DNA of 40,997 nucleotides from the NCBI GenBank assembly GCA_008373095.1, contig RQOP01000032.1:1-40997 (forward strand), in the 5' to 3' direction. The translations under genes were made by a program, and so were the position numbers. Within the stretch, counting starts at the first letter, position 1. Each line of letters starts with the position of its first letter. A model generated the notes under the pieces. The model was not told the origin of the DNA. It made no database searches and saw only the letters and a list, made by a program, of their open reading frames with translations. The DNA comes from SAR202 cluster bacterium (lineage in GTDB: Bacteria > Chloroflexota > Dehalococcoidia > Lucifugimonadales > UBA826). Of this stretch, positions 9,185-16,857 are shown piece after piece.

Positions 9185-10510
9185 CTAGTCTTTTGATAAT
9201 CCAGGGGAAGATTCCTTGGTTTTTTTATCTACATTCGGATTCTTGCAGAAAAGAAATCCTATACTGCCTATTAACGACACTATAGCTAAATAATAAAAAG
9301 CTCTATCGTAACTTCCATAATGATCATACATCAATCCTGCCACATAGGGCCCCAGAGTCATCAGGATCATCATTGGAAGCATAGAAACACCCAAAACTTT
9401 CCCAAAGGCTTTCCGTCCGAAATATTCACCCCTTATTGCCGTACCAAGAGGAATTCTTGCTCCAAATCCGAGCCCGTAGACAACAACAAATATCGGAGCC
9501 ATAAGTACAGTTGTGATCGAAGTTGAATACATGACACCCAGGGCTTGTATGATTCCAAAAACACAAAGAGAGATGTTTTTAGGCACCTTATCTCCCAAGT
9601 AACCTCCAAAGATTTGTGCAGCCCCTGAGAAAAGCATGGTGGATCCCCATATCCATGCTCCAGTCTGAACCGCTATACCCTGGTCTTTCAATGCCAAAAT
9701 CAGATGCACAGTCATGGTGCCTATAAGCATCGTAGACATTCCATTGCAAATTGCCAAAAGCCAAAACACTGGCATTTTTATGATAGTCATCATTGGAAAT
9801 TCGTTATCGACTTTCATGGCGAAATTTCGTGTTCGCTTGCCTTTCTCTTTTTCTACAGCCTTTATGCCGTCCGGAATTTCGCCAAATTCCTCAGGTGTAT
9901 TTCGTATAAGGGTACTGATCGGATAGGCCAGCAAAATAAAGAAAATCCCTAAAGACATGGAGGTGGTTCTCCAGCCAATACCATCTGGTTGAACCAACCA
10001 TGCCAACAGTGGAACCAAAAGGAAACTTCCCATGGAGAACCCGATACCTCCCAGACCCATCGCCATGGTTCGGTTCTTATCAAACCAGTTGTTTATAACG
10101 GACATCATTGGAAGCCAGCCACCAGCCGAGGCACCCAACATAATGACAATATATGAGGCATAAAAAACCAAGAGTGTGTTGGTTTGGCTAAACAAAATGA
10201 ATCCCAAACCAATAATTGTCACTCCAGAAAAAACAATCTTCTTAGGGCCATATTTGTCGACCAATATGCCCACTACCGGTCCTGCCAACCCACTTTCCAA
10301 TTGCCCAAGCGAGAACGCTAGAGAAAGTTCAGCTCTACTCCAACCAAAATGCTGTTCCAGCGCGTCAACCCATACTCCCACCCCACCAAAAACAGGTGAC
10401 CCTGTCACAGCATTTAAAAATATGGTTATAACAACCAGCCACCATCCATAAAAAACAGCGTGCCGCCATTTAAATGGTGCAAATAGGCTTGGTGACTCGG
10501 GTGCTTTCAT
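9185..10510 (-). CDS. MFS transporter, MCT/OFA-like
   Basis: A 12-helix major facilitator of about 441 residues. The N-terminus FYGWWLVVITIFLN, and VGILVDKYGPKKIVFSG with the DxxGxK loop between helices 2 and 3, match monocarboxylate/oxalate:formate-antiporter-like carriers. The family moves small mono- or dicarboxylates across the inner membrane. I favour ATG 10510; a TTG three codons earlier (10519) is possible, since GGAG lies between the two. It has its own promoter and two 12-bp palindromes upstream, so it is probably regulated apart from the gene behind it. Facing the ThDP decarboxylase cluster, it may carry that pathway's substrate, which is inference only. Confidence 0.87.
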   Translation of the reverse strand: MKAPESPSLFAPFKWRHAVFYGWWLVVITIFLNAVTGSPVFGGVGVWVDALEQHFGWSRAELSLAFSLGQLESGLAGPVVGILVDKYGPKKIVFSGVTIIGLGFILFSQTNTLLVFYASYIVIMLGASAGGWLPMMSVINNWFDKNRTMAMGLGGIGFSMGSFLLVPLLAWLVQPDGIGWRTTSMSLGIFFILLAYPISTLIRNTPEEFGEIPDGIKAVEKEKGKRTRNFAMKVDNEFPMMTIIKMPVFWLLAICNGMSTMLIGTMTVHLILALKDQGIAVQTGAWIWGSTMLFSGAAQIFGGYLGDKVPKNISLCVFGIIQALGVMYSTSITTVLMAPIFVVVYGLGFGARIPLGTAIRGEYFGRKAFGKVLGVSMLPMMILMTLGPYVAGLMYDHYGSYDRAFYYLAIVSLIGSIGFLFCKNPNVDKKTKESSPGLSKD

Positions 10511-10559
10511 ATACTCCAATTAAATCGAAAAAAATCTAAAACAAAGCTGACTGGAAATT

Positions 10560-10571
10560 ATGAAGCTTCAT
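10560..10571. promoter_or_regulatory. 12-bp palindrome ATGAAGCTTCAT in the MFS leader
   Basis: A perfect 12-bp palindrome about 25 to 35 bases downstream of the predicted transcription start of the MFS gene. Its location fits a repressor site. Binding is inferred only from symmetry and position. Confidence 0.35.
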
Positions 10572-10585
10572 AGTGATTCAATTCA

Positions 10586-10597
10586 AATTCATGAATT
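10586..10597. promoter_or_regulatory. 12-bp palindrome AATTCATGAATT at the MFS transcription start
   Basis: A second perfect 12-bp palindrome, spanning the expected transcription start just downstream of the -10 box. Its centre is 26 bp from that of the other palindrome. Confidence 0.38.
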
Positions 10598-10600
10598 ACG

Positions 10601-10629
10601 ATTATGTAATGAATACACAACCGGGTCAA
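10601..10629 (-). promoter_or_regulatory. Sigma70 promoter for the MFS gene
   Basis: On the minus strand TTGACC (10624-10629), a 17-base spacer and CATAAT (10601-10606) match the consensus at five of six positions each. It lies just beyond the stop of the preceding minus-strand gene, giving the transporter its own promoter. Confidence 0.55.
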
Positions 10630-10640
10630 GTAGATTTGAA

Positions 10641-11495
10641 CTATCTATGAGCAGGTGAGGTTTCGGGCTCTCTAACATAGGGAACCAACCTCGGAGATTC
10701 AAATTGCGGTTCTCCTTTTATGGATTCAACCAATTCAAATGCCTCTAAAACTGTTTCTCGATCACCTTCTAGTGCCAACATAACAGCACCTTCCGAGCCA
10801 GCGACACCACCTGACCCAATATGAGTGGCCGTAACCCCAGTCAACAATTCTAAACTTTGTATTTCGGTTATCACTTGAGCATTTACCACGGGCATGAATC
10901 CCGCCGACTGCCCCATAGTGTAATCCCATAGATGATTTCCACAATGTTTCGCAGCTTCAATCACAGATGGAATAAGTCTTTCAAGACTAACGGGAGCTAC
11001 CCAATGAGCTCCTCTAGCAGTCAATGTAGGCCATATGCCGCCGACAGTACCCCCTGCCTTATCAGCTGCAAAGACGCCAATATTACCTTCTGGATCAACA
11101 GCATTGGCACCCTTAATAGATACGTCATACGCGGTAAATTCACTGAGTGCTTGTGGTGCTGGGGTCTCATCCAACTGTCCATCTCGAAAAACCCAAGGAC
11201 CTAGCCGATCTTCCTCCAAAACGCTAGCCATTCTGCCTTCTGTAATAATTCCAGCGGTGCAATTAGCGGTATCAAATTCCTGCTCGGTTAATTCTTCCAA
11301 AATATAAGAAGGCGTAATTCCCCTAGAGACCACAAACCATCCTTTTTCCAAAACTCTTTTAACTTCGGGCATAGCCAAAACGCCCTTTGATATAAGTCTT
11401 TTTGATTCTCTTGGAAGGATGTTGACCAAAGCATGTGTCCTATCATCCCTAACAGGCTCCAAAGACTTTCTATAGTGACTGGTATCGTAAAACAT
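10641..11495 (-). CDS. Conserved-looking protein of unknown family, beside ThDP decarboxylase
   Basis: A 284-residue soluble protein I do not recognise. Two glycine-rich blocks look conserved: YDVSIKGANAVDPEGNIGVF with AADKAGGTVGG (about 123-155), and THIGSGGVAGSEGAVMLALEGD (about 223-245). There is no signal peptide or membrane helix. The alternation of strands and GG loops resembles Rossmann-like or LUD/NagB-type folds, but I cannot align catalytic residues, so that is only an impression. It starts with ATG 11495 after a GAGGG site and is divergent from the two ThDP decarboxylase subunits, with 145 bases between them. Shared control of that pair is plausible. Confidence 0.7.
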   Translation of the reverse strand: MFYDTSHYRKSLEPVRDDRTHALVNILPRESKRLISKGVLAMPEVKRVLEKGWFVVSRGITPSYILEELTEQEFDTANCTAGIITEGRMASVLEEDRLGPWVFRDGQLDETPAPQALSEFTAYDVSIKGANAVDPEGNIGVFAADKAGGTVGGIWPTLTARGAHWVAPVSLERLIPSVIEAAKHCGNHLWDYTMGQSAGFMPVVNAQVITEIQSLELLTGVTATHIGSGGVAGSEGAVMLALEGDRETVLEAFELVESIKGEPQFESPRLVPYVREPETSPAHR

Positions 11496-11562
11496 TTATC
11501 CCTCTTAAATTAGCTATTGAAGCAATCAACCTGTTAATAATAATAAAAATATACATTATCAC

Positions 11563-11591
11563 GAGACATGTTAGTTTCAGTCAGTTATACT
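11563..11591 (+). promoter_or_regulatory. Promoter for the ThDP decarboxylase operon
   Basis: GAGACA (11563-11568), a 17-base spacer and TATACT (11586-11591) form a sigma70-like promoter. A strong GGAGG (11626-11630) lies 10 bases before the ATG at 11641. Confidence 0.5.
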
Positions 11592-11640
11592 AGCGGACGT
11601 TAAAAACAGGCTCATTAAACAAAATGGAGGTTTAGAGGCC

Positions 11641-12159
11641 ATGGTGGAACAACAGCTACAGATACTAAGACCTGAAACTCTTATAGCAGAGTTCAAAAAA
11701 ATCGGTGTCACACACATAATCACTATCCCTGATAGCGAGACAAACTATCTTTATGAATTAATGGAAAAAGAAGATTGGCTAGAAGTGGTACCAGTGTCAA
11801 GAGAAGGAGAATCAATGGCCGTCGCATTGGGGCTCAATGTGGCAGGAAAAGTACCAGTGGTACTTATCCAAAACACTGGCATGATGGAATCAGGCGATTC
11901 CATTAGAGGAATGGCGTTAGACACAGGTTTCCCTCTTTTAATGGTTGTAGGATACCGAGGATGGACTAGAAAAGGACATACCCCAGATTCTGCCGCCGTC
12001 TATACTGAACCATTTCTTAACGCATTCCGCCTAAATTATTATTTGGTTGAAACCGACGATGATGGTGCGCGAATAACTGAAGCATACGAAGAAGCGGTTA
12101 AAGACAAAAAACCTGTTGTTATTTTGGTTGGAGATGAATACCACGGGTTTAATAGATAG
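11641..12159 (+). CDS. ThDP-dependent decarboxylase, alpha subunit (sulfopyruvate/phosphonopyruvate type)
   Basis: A 172-residue protein matching the pyrimidine-binding (PYR) domain of thiamine diphosphate enzymes, as in ComD of sulfopyruvate decarboxylase. The motif PVSREGESMAVALGL (51-65) contains the glutamate, E57 by alignment, that activates the ThDP aminopyrimidine. NTGMMESGDSIRGM and GYRGWTRKGHTP follow in the usual order. Family members decarboxylate 3-sulfopyruvate or 3-phosphonopyruvate to the aldehyde. The beta half is encoded 28 bases downstream. Which 2-oxo acid is used cannot be read from sequence. Automatic pipelines often call this comD; I leave the symbol blank because the substrate is open. 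Confidence 0.85.
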   Translation: MVEQQLQILRPETLIAEFKKIGVTHIITIPDSETNYLYELMEKEDWLEVVPVSREGESMAVALGLNVAGKVPVVLIQNTGMMESGDSIRGMALDTGFPLLMVVGYRGWTRKGHTPDSAAVYTEPFLNAFRLNYYLVETDDDGARITEAYEEAVKDKKPVVILVGDEYHGFNR

Positions 12160-12187
12160 TCAGCATATAGGTATCAGGAGTTAACAA

Positions 12188-12772
12188 ATGATTGAATCAA
12201 AAGAAGTATTTGAAGCTTTTCAAGAGCACAGAGGCGAAGCGATTGTATCGGTTCAAGGAACCTCTGGAAAACATTGGGCCGATGTTACCACCAATCAGAA
12301 CAGAGATATCTCGATGGGTGGAGCCATGGGACAATCCACTGCGGCTATTTTTGGCCTAGCATTGGGTTTGCCCGATCAAAAAGTTGTGCATTTTGATACA
12401 GAGGGCGCTCTGCTAATGAACCTCGGGGTCCTAGCTTCCATAGCAGGCAAAAAGCCTGAAAACTTCGTTCATTTTCTTCTCGACAATGGATGTTACGCAA
12501 CCACAGGTGGTCAGCCAGTTCCTAACTCAGAAGATATAGACTACTCAGTTATAGCTGCCGGATCGGGCTACGCGGCAACTTATAACTTTGATGATCTTGA
12601 AGAACTGTCTACCAGTCTTGAAGAAATCATGAGTCAGAAAGGACCGGTTTTTGTGGCCATAAAGGTCCCAGCTGAGGTAGAAAATCTACCAATAGGAATG
12701 AGAGAAAGAAGAGCTACAAGAAGCAGAGGGCAAACAATAAATGACCTTCGATCAGAACTCGGAATAAGCTAA
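12188..12772 (+). CDS. ThDP-dependent decarboxylase, beta subunit (sulfopyruvate/phosphonopyruvate type)
   Basis: A 194-residue diphosphate-binding (PP) domain, the partner of the preceding subunit, similar to ComE. The GDG...N motif that holds Mg-ThDP is present in altered form: FDTEGALLMNLG has T71-E72-G73 where Gly-Asp-Gly is usual, and the closing asparagine is N100 in LLDNGCYATTGGQP, 28 residues later as expected. The Asp-to-Glu change at the metal ligand is conservative but noteworthy. MGGAMGQSTAAIFGLALGLP (43-62) is the typical helix before it. The two subunits together make a full active site at their interface. An AGGAG site precedes the ATG. Confidence 0.85.
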   Translation: MIESKEVFEAFQEHRGEAIVSVQGTSGKHWADVTTNQNRDISMGGAMGQSTAAIFGLALGLPDQKVVHFDTEGALLMNLGVLASIAGKKPENFVHFLLDNGCYATTGGQPVPNSEDIDYSVIAAGSGYAATYNFDDLEELSTSLEEIMSQKGPVFVAIKVPAEVENLPIGMRERRATRSRGQTINDLRSELGIS

Positions 12773-12790
12773 GCAATATCCGAGAAGTGA

Positions 12791-12848
12791 GATGAAGGTG
12801 CTGAAAAATTAACCTCTGTAATTAGGGTTATCTAGCGGCACCTTCATC
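12791..12848. repeat. Nested inverted repeat between convergent genes
   Basis: GATGAAGGTGC (12791-12801) is the exact reverse complement of GCACCTTCATC (12838-12848). A smaller TAACC/GGTTA pair (12810-12814, 12826-12830) lies inside the 36-base loop. It falls between the convergent ThDP beta-subunit gene and the small helical gene, whose last codons include the right arm. It may act as a bidirectional transcript-end structure, though there is no clear U-tract. Confidence 0.45.
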
Positions 12849-13180
12849 CAGCTCATAATGGCCTTAACTGAGTTGTAGGCCTCCAACCTGGCCGTATCAG
12901 TATTCTCAGACTCTGCATCGTCAAAAATATCGGCTATTTTTTTCACCATATCCGGGCCTAGATCCAACAGTGACTCACTCCCTGACATAGCCCATTTACA
13001 AAGAATGTACCTGACCACTGATCCAATTGGTATATCCAGATTTTGACTTAACCGTTGTACCGTAGGGAGAGGATCCTCCTGCGTATAGAGGGCAACATCA
13101 TTTTTGAAATTATTATCTTTGTCGGAATCATCTGATTCCCATATGAATTGCTCTAACGTAACTGAATCACCAAAAGACAT
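12809..13180 (-). CDS. Small helical protein of unknown function
   Basis: A 123-residue soluble protein that I cannot assign. The N-terminal 35 residues are acidic and probably flexible (WESDDSDKDNN). The rest is mostly helical, with a compact block IPIGSVVRYILCKWAMSGSE (51-70), then DLGPDMVKKIADIFDDAE and RLEAYNSVKAIMSWMKVPL. It has no cysteine motif, metal site or DNA-binding signature that I can see. It lies 7 bases behind the phosphodiesterase gene on the same strand and is probably co-transcribed with it. Codon use resembles its neighbours. Confidence 0.7.
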   Translation of the reverse strand: MSFGDSVTLEQFIWESDDSDKDNNFKNDVALYTQEDPLPTVQRLSQNLDIPIGSVVRYILCKWAMSGSESLLDLGPDMVKKIADIFDDAESENTDTARLEAYNSVKAIMSWMKVPLDNPNYRG

Positions 13181-13187
13181 ATTTTTC

Positions 13188-14627
13188 TCACTTTTTTAAC
13201 CAAGATTTCCCTTCATCGACATATCGACTTTGCCCCACAGCTGATATTGTAATTTCCTGAGAGTAGGTACCGAATTCTGTGCTCAATGAGGCCTCATATA
13301 TTTCCGTTTCGGATATTATTTCATTATCAGAACCCTTGAAACTTTCTTCCAATATTCTGCCTTCTACTTGATCCGGTATTTCTTGCCCCAATATGTATAG
13401 GATAGTCGGCAAGATATCTATGTTGCCAGTGGGTGACAATATTTTCTCGCCTTCTAAAAATGACGGTCCTCGACAAATAAGGGTGTTATTCATTTCATGT
13501 CTACTCATAGACCCATGTTGCCCTAAGCCTACGGACCCTCCTGTGGAGTAAACCTGACCAGAGTAGCCGTGTAGATTATCCGAAGAATCCCAATTGAAAG
13601 ACATTATGAGATCAGGTGACCTTTTTCCTTCATTCATAATTAATGAAGAAGAAATAGTCCCCGGAATTTCCCCAAATCGATCCGAAGAGCATAAAGCTCC
13701 ACACCAAATTTGGCCTGAAAGCCATTCTATTAATTCAGATACCAAAAAAACTTCATCTGGATTTTTCAAGTAGAAAAGAACGCTTCCACCATTTTGAGCC
13801 ACAAGCCATTCATTAGCAGATTCTAATTCAGAGGACTTCAATATAGATTCAACATCTACTACTTCAGAAATAGTCGAATAGCCATGATCGGATAAAATCA
13901 TCAAATCAAAATTTTGATGTTTAGGGGAATTGTTAAGATATTTTATGACCTTTCCAAATTCATAATCGGCCTCCTGCAGTGCCAATTTCGCCTCGTCACT
14001 TCCAACACCGAAAGAATGCTGAGATTTATCTGGTTCCGAAGACCAAATCAAACCTACTTCAGGATTCACTGTCTCAAGAATATATTCAGTGAAAATATCC
14101 ACGGCTTTTCGATACCTGGGAGTGTTGGGTAATTGTTCACTAGGCCATGTTCCAAATAAATCTTCCAATTCACCACTCAGAGACGAAGGAATTGTGAATT
14201 CGGGGTGAATAGTAGCGCCTCCATATCTATCCGCTAGAGGATTATGAACATATGCATTACCGCTGGTTCCTACTCCTATAGCGACATAATTCATATTTTT
14301 TGAAGAAATAATTTCTTGTAAAGTGGGGACCCCAAGTACGTCTAAACCAGAATTTCGTATTTTCGATAATTGGTCGTTAAGGGCTGGCATCACATTAGAA
14401 TCATCATAATCTCTAGCCACAAAAGTATTACCGGCAAGCCAATGTTTACCTGGGTTCACTCCTGTAACCATTGATGCTGCGTTCACTCTGGTGACAGATG
14501 GGAATACAGGATGATGATTTTCAAAAAACGAACCTTCTCCGGATAAATTAAACAGGTTTGGTGTATCCAAACTGTTAATTTGAGAAGGTTGCAACCCATC
14601 AAAAACTGCAATAACTATTTTAGTCAT
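13188..14627 (-). CDS. Alkaline-phosphatase-superfamily phosphodiesterase/phosphonoacetate-hydrolase-like enzyme
   Basis: A 479-residue enzyme of the type I phosphodiesterase/nucleotide pyrophosphatase branch of the alkaline phosphatase superfamily. The two-zinc site is complete by position: D10 in VFDGLQ, nucleophile T46 in PSVTRV, D200 and H204 in SSEPDKSQH, D247 and H248 in LSDHGYS, and H371 in GQHGSMSRHE. The segments FPSVTRVNAASMVTG and WSSEPDKSQHSFGVGS look like phosphonoacetate hydrolase (PhnA) and its relatives, but broader phosphodiesterases share them. There is no signal peptide, so it acts in the cytoplasm. A phosphonopyruvate-type decarboxylase and a PEPM-fold lyase nearby make carbon-phosphorus metabolism possible; this is inference. 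Substrate unproven. Confidence 0.83.
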   Translation of the reverse strand: MTKIVIAVFDGLQPSQINSLDTPNLFNLSGEGSFFENHHPVFPSVTRVNAASMVTGVNPGKHWLAGNTFVARDYDDSNVMPALNDQLSKIRNSGLDVLGVPTLQEIISSKNMNYVAIGVGTSGNAYVHNPLADRYGGATIHPEFTIPSSLSGELEDLFGTWPSEQLPNTPRYRKAVDIFTEYILETVNPEVGLIWSSEPDKSQHSFGVGSDEAKLALQEADYEFGKVIKYLNNSPKHQNFDLMILSDHGYSTISEVVDVESILKSSELESANEWLVAQNGGSVLFYLKNPDEVFLVSELIEWLSGQIWCGALCSSDRFGEIPGTISSSLIMNEGKRSPDLIMSFNWDSSDNLHGYSGQVYSTGGSVGLGQHGSMSRHEMNNTLICRGPSFLEGEKILSPTGNIDILPTILYILGQEIPDQVEGRILEESFKGSDNEIISETEIYEASLSTEFGTYSQEITISAVGQSRYVDEGKSWLKK

Positions 14628-14635
14628 TTAGTACC

Positions 14636-14926
14636 TCACAGAAATTCCCATAATAACTTCCAATCCAAACCACTACAACAAGCTCCCCAATTTACAAATA
14701 AATAATAGTCACCATTTTTGTAAATATACGCCGCTTCAATTTCTGCTTCATCATCAATTGCAGCTGGAAAATATTGTGCTATTTTTACGAATCTGTCGAT
14801 GTACTCTAAAGTCTCTGGATTGTCCGGATAATCTTTTAACAATTTACTTTCCAAATCAAGTTGGGTTATATATTCATGTAGCAAACCATCGAAATCAAGG
14901 TCTGCTAAAATCGGTCTGATCGTGCG
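14636..14926 (-). pseudogene. GH43-like glycoside hydrolase fragment
   Basis: An open stretch of about 96 codons, bounded upstream by an in-frame TAA at 14927-14929 and with no ATG start; the first usual start codon is TTG 14884 (82 residues). Its C-terminal part, AEIEAAYIYKNGDYYLFVNW then GACCSGLD, strongly resembles the central strands of family 43 arabinanases/xylosidases, where an E-A-P-x-I-Y-K-x-G-x-Y-Y-L-F-V-S stretch is followed by CC. In intact enzymes a D-S-T-Y-like strand and about 150 more residues follow; here the frame ends after LLWEFL. Full enzymes exceed 300 residues, so this is a remnant, probably of an enzyme for plant or algal polysaccharide. It is 8 bases upstream of the phosphodiesterase gene. 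It could still be translated as a short protein. Confidence 0.6.
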
Positions 14927-14944
14927 TTATCAAAAGGGGTAAAA

Positions 14945-15805
14945 ATGATTGATAGTCAAAAAAGAGAAAATTTTAGACAGGTTCTGGAAGGCACAGAATG
15001 CATCCATCCCGGATCAGTATTTGACGCCATATCCTCCCGCATAGCCGAAGATTTAGGCTACCAAATAGGTATGTTTGCTGGGTCAATAGGATCAGCAACG
15101 GTCCTCGGAGACCCCGACCACATATTAATAACCTTAACTGAGTTTGCGGAACAAGCACGAAGAATATGCAGAGCTTCCAATCTACCACTTATGGTGGATG
15201 CAGACCATGGTTACGGAAATGCTTTAAACGTTAAGAGAACAGTAGAAGAGCTGGAAAATGCCGGCGTGTCAGCACTAACGATAGAGGATACTGTGCTACC
15301 TAGACAATTTGGGAAATCCAAAGCTGAATTAATATCACTTTCGGAAGGAATAGGAAAAATGAAGGCGGCATTGGAAGGCAGGAAAGATCCTAATCTCGTT
15401 GTAGCTGGTAGAACCAGTGCTTTCCAAATAAATGGGACGAACGACGCTATAGAAAGAGCCAAGGCATATGAACATATTGGAGTTGATGCCATTTTCTTTG
15501 CTGGTCTAAGCACTAGAGACCAATTAGAAGCCGCAAGAAATTCCATCGACATCCCTATTATGTTGGGCGGTACCCCCAAAGAAATTGAGGATAAAAACTA
15601 TCTCGCTTCAATGGGAGTAAAGATAGCCCTCCAAGGGCACCTCCCGTTTATGGCCTCAGTTAAAGCAACTAGAGATACTATGAAAGCCCTTAGAGATGGG
15701 AAACTACCGTCAGAAATCAGTCCAGCGGCATTAGATACAGAGCTGATGAACAAGGTGACTAGAGACCAACAATTTAAAGATTGGTTCCAAGAATTCCTAA
15801 CGTAG
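14945..15805 (+). CDS. PEP mutase/isocitrate lyase superfamily lyase, oxaloacetate-decarboxylase-like
   Basis: A 286-residue TIM-barrel enzyme of the ICL/PEPM superfamily. DADHGYGNALNVKRTVEELE (85-104) and LTIEDTVLPRQFG (111-123) closely follow the Pseudomonas PA4872 oxaloacetate decarboxylase. D85, D87 and E114 are the Mg2+ and substrate-binding positions, and H232 in QGHLPF corresponds to that enzyme's late histidine. The PEP mutase EDK loop and the isocitrate lyase KKCGH motif are absent, so neither of those reactions is likely. A tyrosine that I recall as important in PA4872 appears to be threonine here (MLGGTPKE), so the substrate may differ. The reaction is probably Mg2+-dependent cleavage or decarboxylation of a 2-oxo or hydroxy acid. 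An AGGGG site precedes the ATG. Confidence 0.83.
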   Translation: MIDSQKRENFRQVLEGTECIHPGSVFDAISSRIAEDLGYQIGMFAGSIGSATVLGDPDHILITLTEFAEQARRICRASNLPLMVDADHGYGNALNVKRTVEELENAGVSALTIEDTVLPRQFGKSKAELISLSEGIGKMKAALEGRKDPNLVVAGRTSAFQINGTNDAIERAKAYEHIGVDAIFFAGLSTRDQLEAARNSIDIPIMLGGTPKEIEDKNYLASMGVKIALQGHLPFMASVKATRDTMKALRDGKLPSEISPAALDTELMNKVTRDQQFKDWFQEFLT

Positions 15806-15811
15806 TACTTT

Positions 15812-16852
15812 TCAAGAAATTAAAGGTAGTACTTTCTTTTCGAACAACTTCATAGATTTAATTATTTCTTCTTGAGGGAGTCCACCCATTGCAAAGTTAC
15901 ACCCAAAGTATGAAATCCCGTGGTCTTTTAGCATCATAATTTTTTCTGCTACTGCTTCAGGGGTTCCAATGAAAGCTCTTTTCTCAGAAATATAGGAGTC
16001 GCTCGGAGGAAGTTCGTCCCGTTCCTCTAGCCATTTCTGCATGGGCACATAAACTTCGGTAGTATTCGGAAGATTTCTACGCCACTGCATAATATCCTGA
16101 ATCCAATCCACATGTTTCTTGGTATTTTTTTGTGCTTTTTGATCAGATTCTGCAACGTGAACATAGCGAAAAAAAGGAACCTCATCAAGATGATCCGACT
16201 GATCTCGCTCTTTGCATAATCGGCTATATTTTCCTACCAGATTCAGAGCAGCATCAGTATCTTGTACCACAGCAATACAAAGAAGAAATTGATTTGAAAT
16301 CATAAAATCTAAAGTTTCCTCAGACCTCGTTGCGGCGATATAAATGGGCGGATGAGGTGATTGAAGTACGGAGGGCACTAGATCTGCGTTGTTGATTGAA
16401 AAAAAAGGGCTTTCAATACTAACCGCTTTGTTGCACCACAAATCCCTAACCGCCAGAACTGTGTCTCGAAATCGATCTTGACTATCCTCCGTAGGAACAC
16501 CAAACCCACCATATTCATAGCCATAGGTTCCTCTCCCGAAACCGACGTCTAATCTACCTTGACTCAATACATCCACAAGAGCCGCATCCTCTGCAATTCT
16601 AATAGGATTATGTAAGTTAGGGACAATTACTGCCGTGCCCAAACGGATTTTATGTGTGACTGCTGCCAAATGCCCCAACATAAGTAACACAGAGGAACCC
16701 ATGCTGTATCGAGTGAAGTGATGCTCAGCGAACCATGCTCCGTGGTATCCCATGGACTCAGCTAACTTCACCTGCTCAACTGAATTGTGAAACACCGAAG
16801 TCTGATTCACTCCCTCTGGCCACGACATATGGGTGAAAAGTGCTAGCTTCAT
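15812..16852 (-). CDS. LLM-class flavin-dependent oxidoreductase (luciferase-like)
   Basis: A 346-residue bacterial-luciferase-fold monooxygenase. WFAEHHFTRYSMGSSVLLMLGHLA (about 41-64), followed by IRLGTAVIVPNLHNPIRIAED and GRLDVGFGRGTYGYEY, matches the FMN-dependent alkanal/alkanesulfonate-type group. Such enzymes insert oxygen into aldehydes, sulfonates, chelators or hydrocarbons with FMNH2 supplied by a reductase. The late GTPEAVAEKI motif is also typical. It is the last gene of a four-gene operon, 5 bases after the F420-type LLM protein. No flavin reductase gene is next to it. The substrate is unknown. Confidence 0.87.
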   Translation of the reverse strand: MKLALFTHMSWPEGVNQTSVFHNSVEQVKLAESMGYHGAWFAEHHFTRYSMGSSVLLMLGHLAAVTHKIRLGTAVIVPNLHNPIRIAEDAALVDVLSQGRLDVGFGRGTYGYEYGGFGVPTEDSQDRFRDTVLAVRDLWCNKAVSIESPFFSINNADLVPSVLQSPHPPIYIAATRSEETLDFMISNQFLLCIAVVQDTDAALNLVGKYSRLCKERDQSDHLDEVPFFRYVHVAESDQKAQKNTKKHVDWIQDIMQWRRNLPNTTEVYVPMQKWLEERDELPPSDSYISEKRAFIGTPEAVAEKIMMLKDHGISYFGCNFAMGGLPQEEIIKSMKLFEKKVLPLIS

Positions 16853-16857
16853 GTTCG

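Noticed and set aside
10641-11495. Cyanuric acid hydrolase/barbiturase or microcompartment shell protein
   Set aside because: Only short glycine-rich stretches look alike; the three-fold repeat and catalytic Lys-Ser pairs of the hydrolases are not present, and the BMC pattern does not extend.
12188-12772. Acetolactate synthase or pyruvate decarboxylase half-gene
   Set aside because: Length and the split into PYR and PP subunits fit the sulfopyruvate/phosphonopyruvate group, and the central FAD/Rossmann domain of acetolactate synthase is absent.
14945-15805. True PEP mutase or methylisocitrate lyase
   Set aside because: The EDK-type gating loop of PEP mutase and the KKCGH motif of isocitrate/methylisocitrate lyases are missing; the closest pattern is the PA4872-type decarboxylase.
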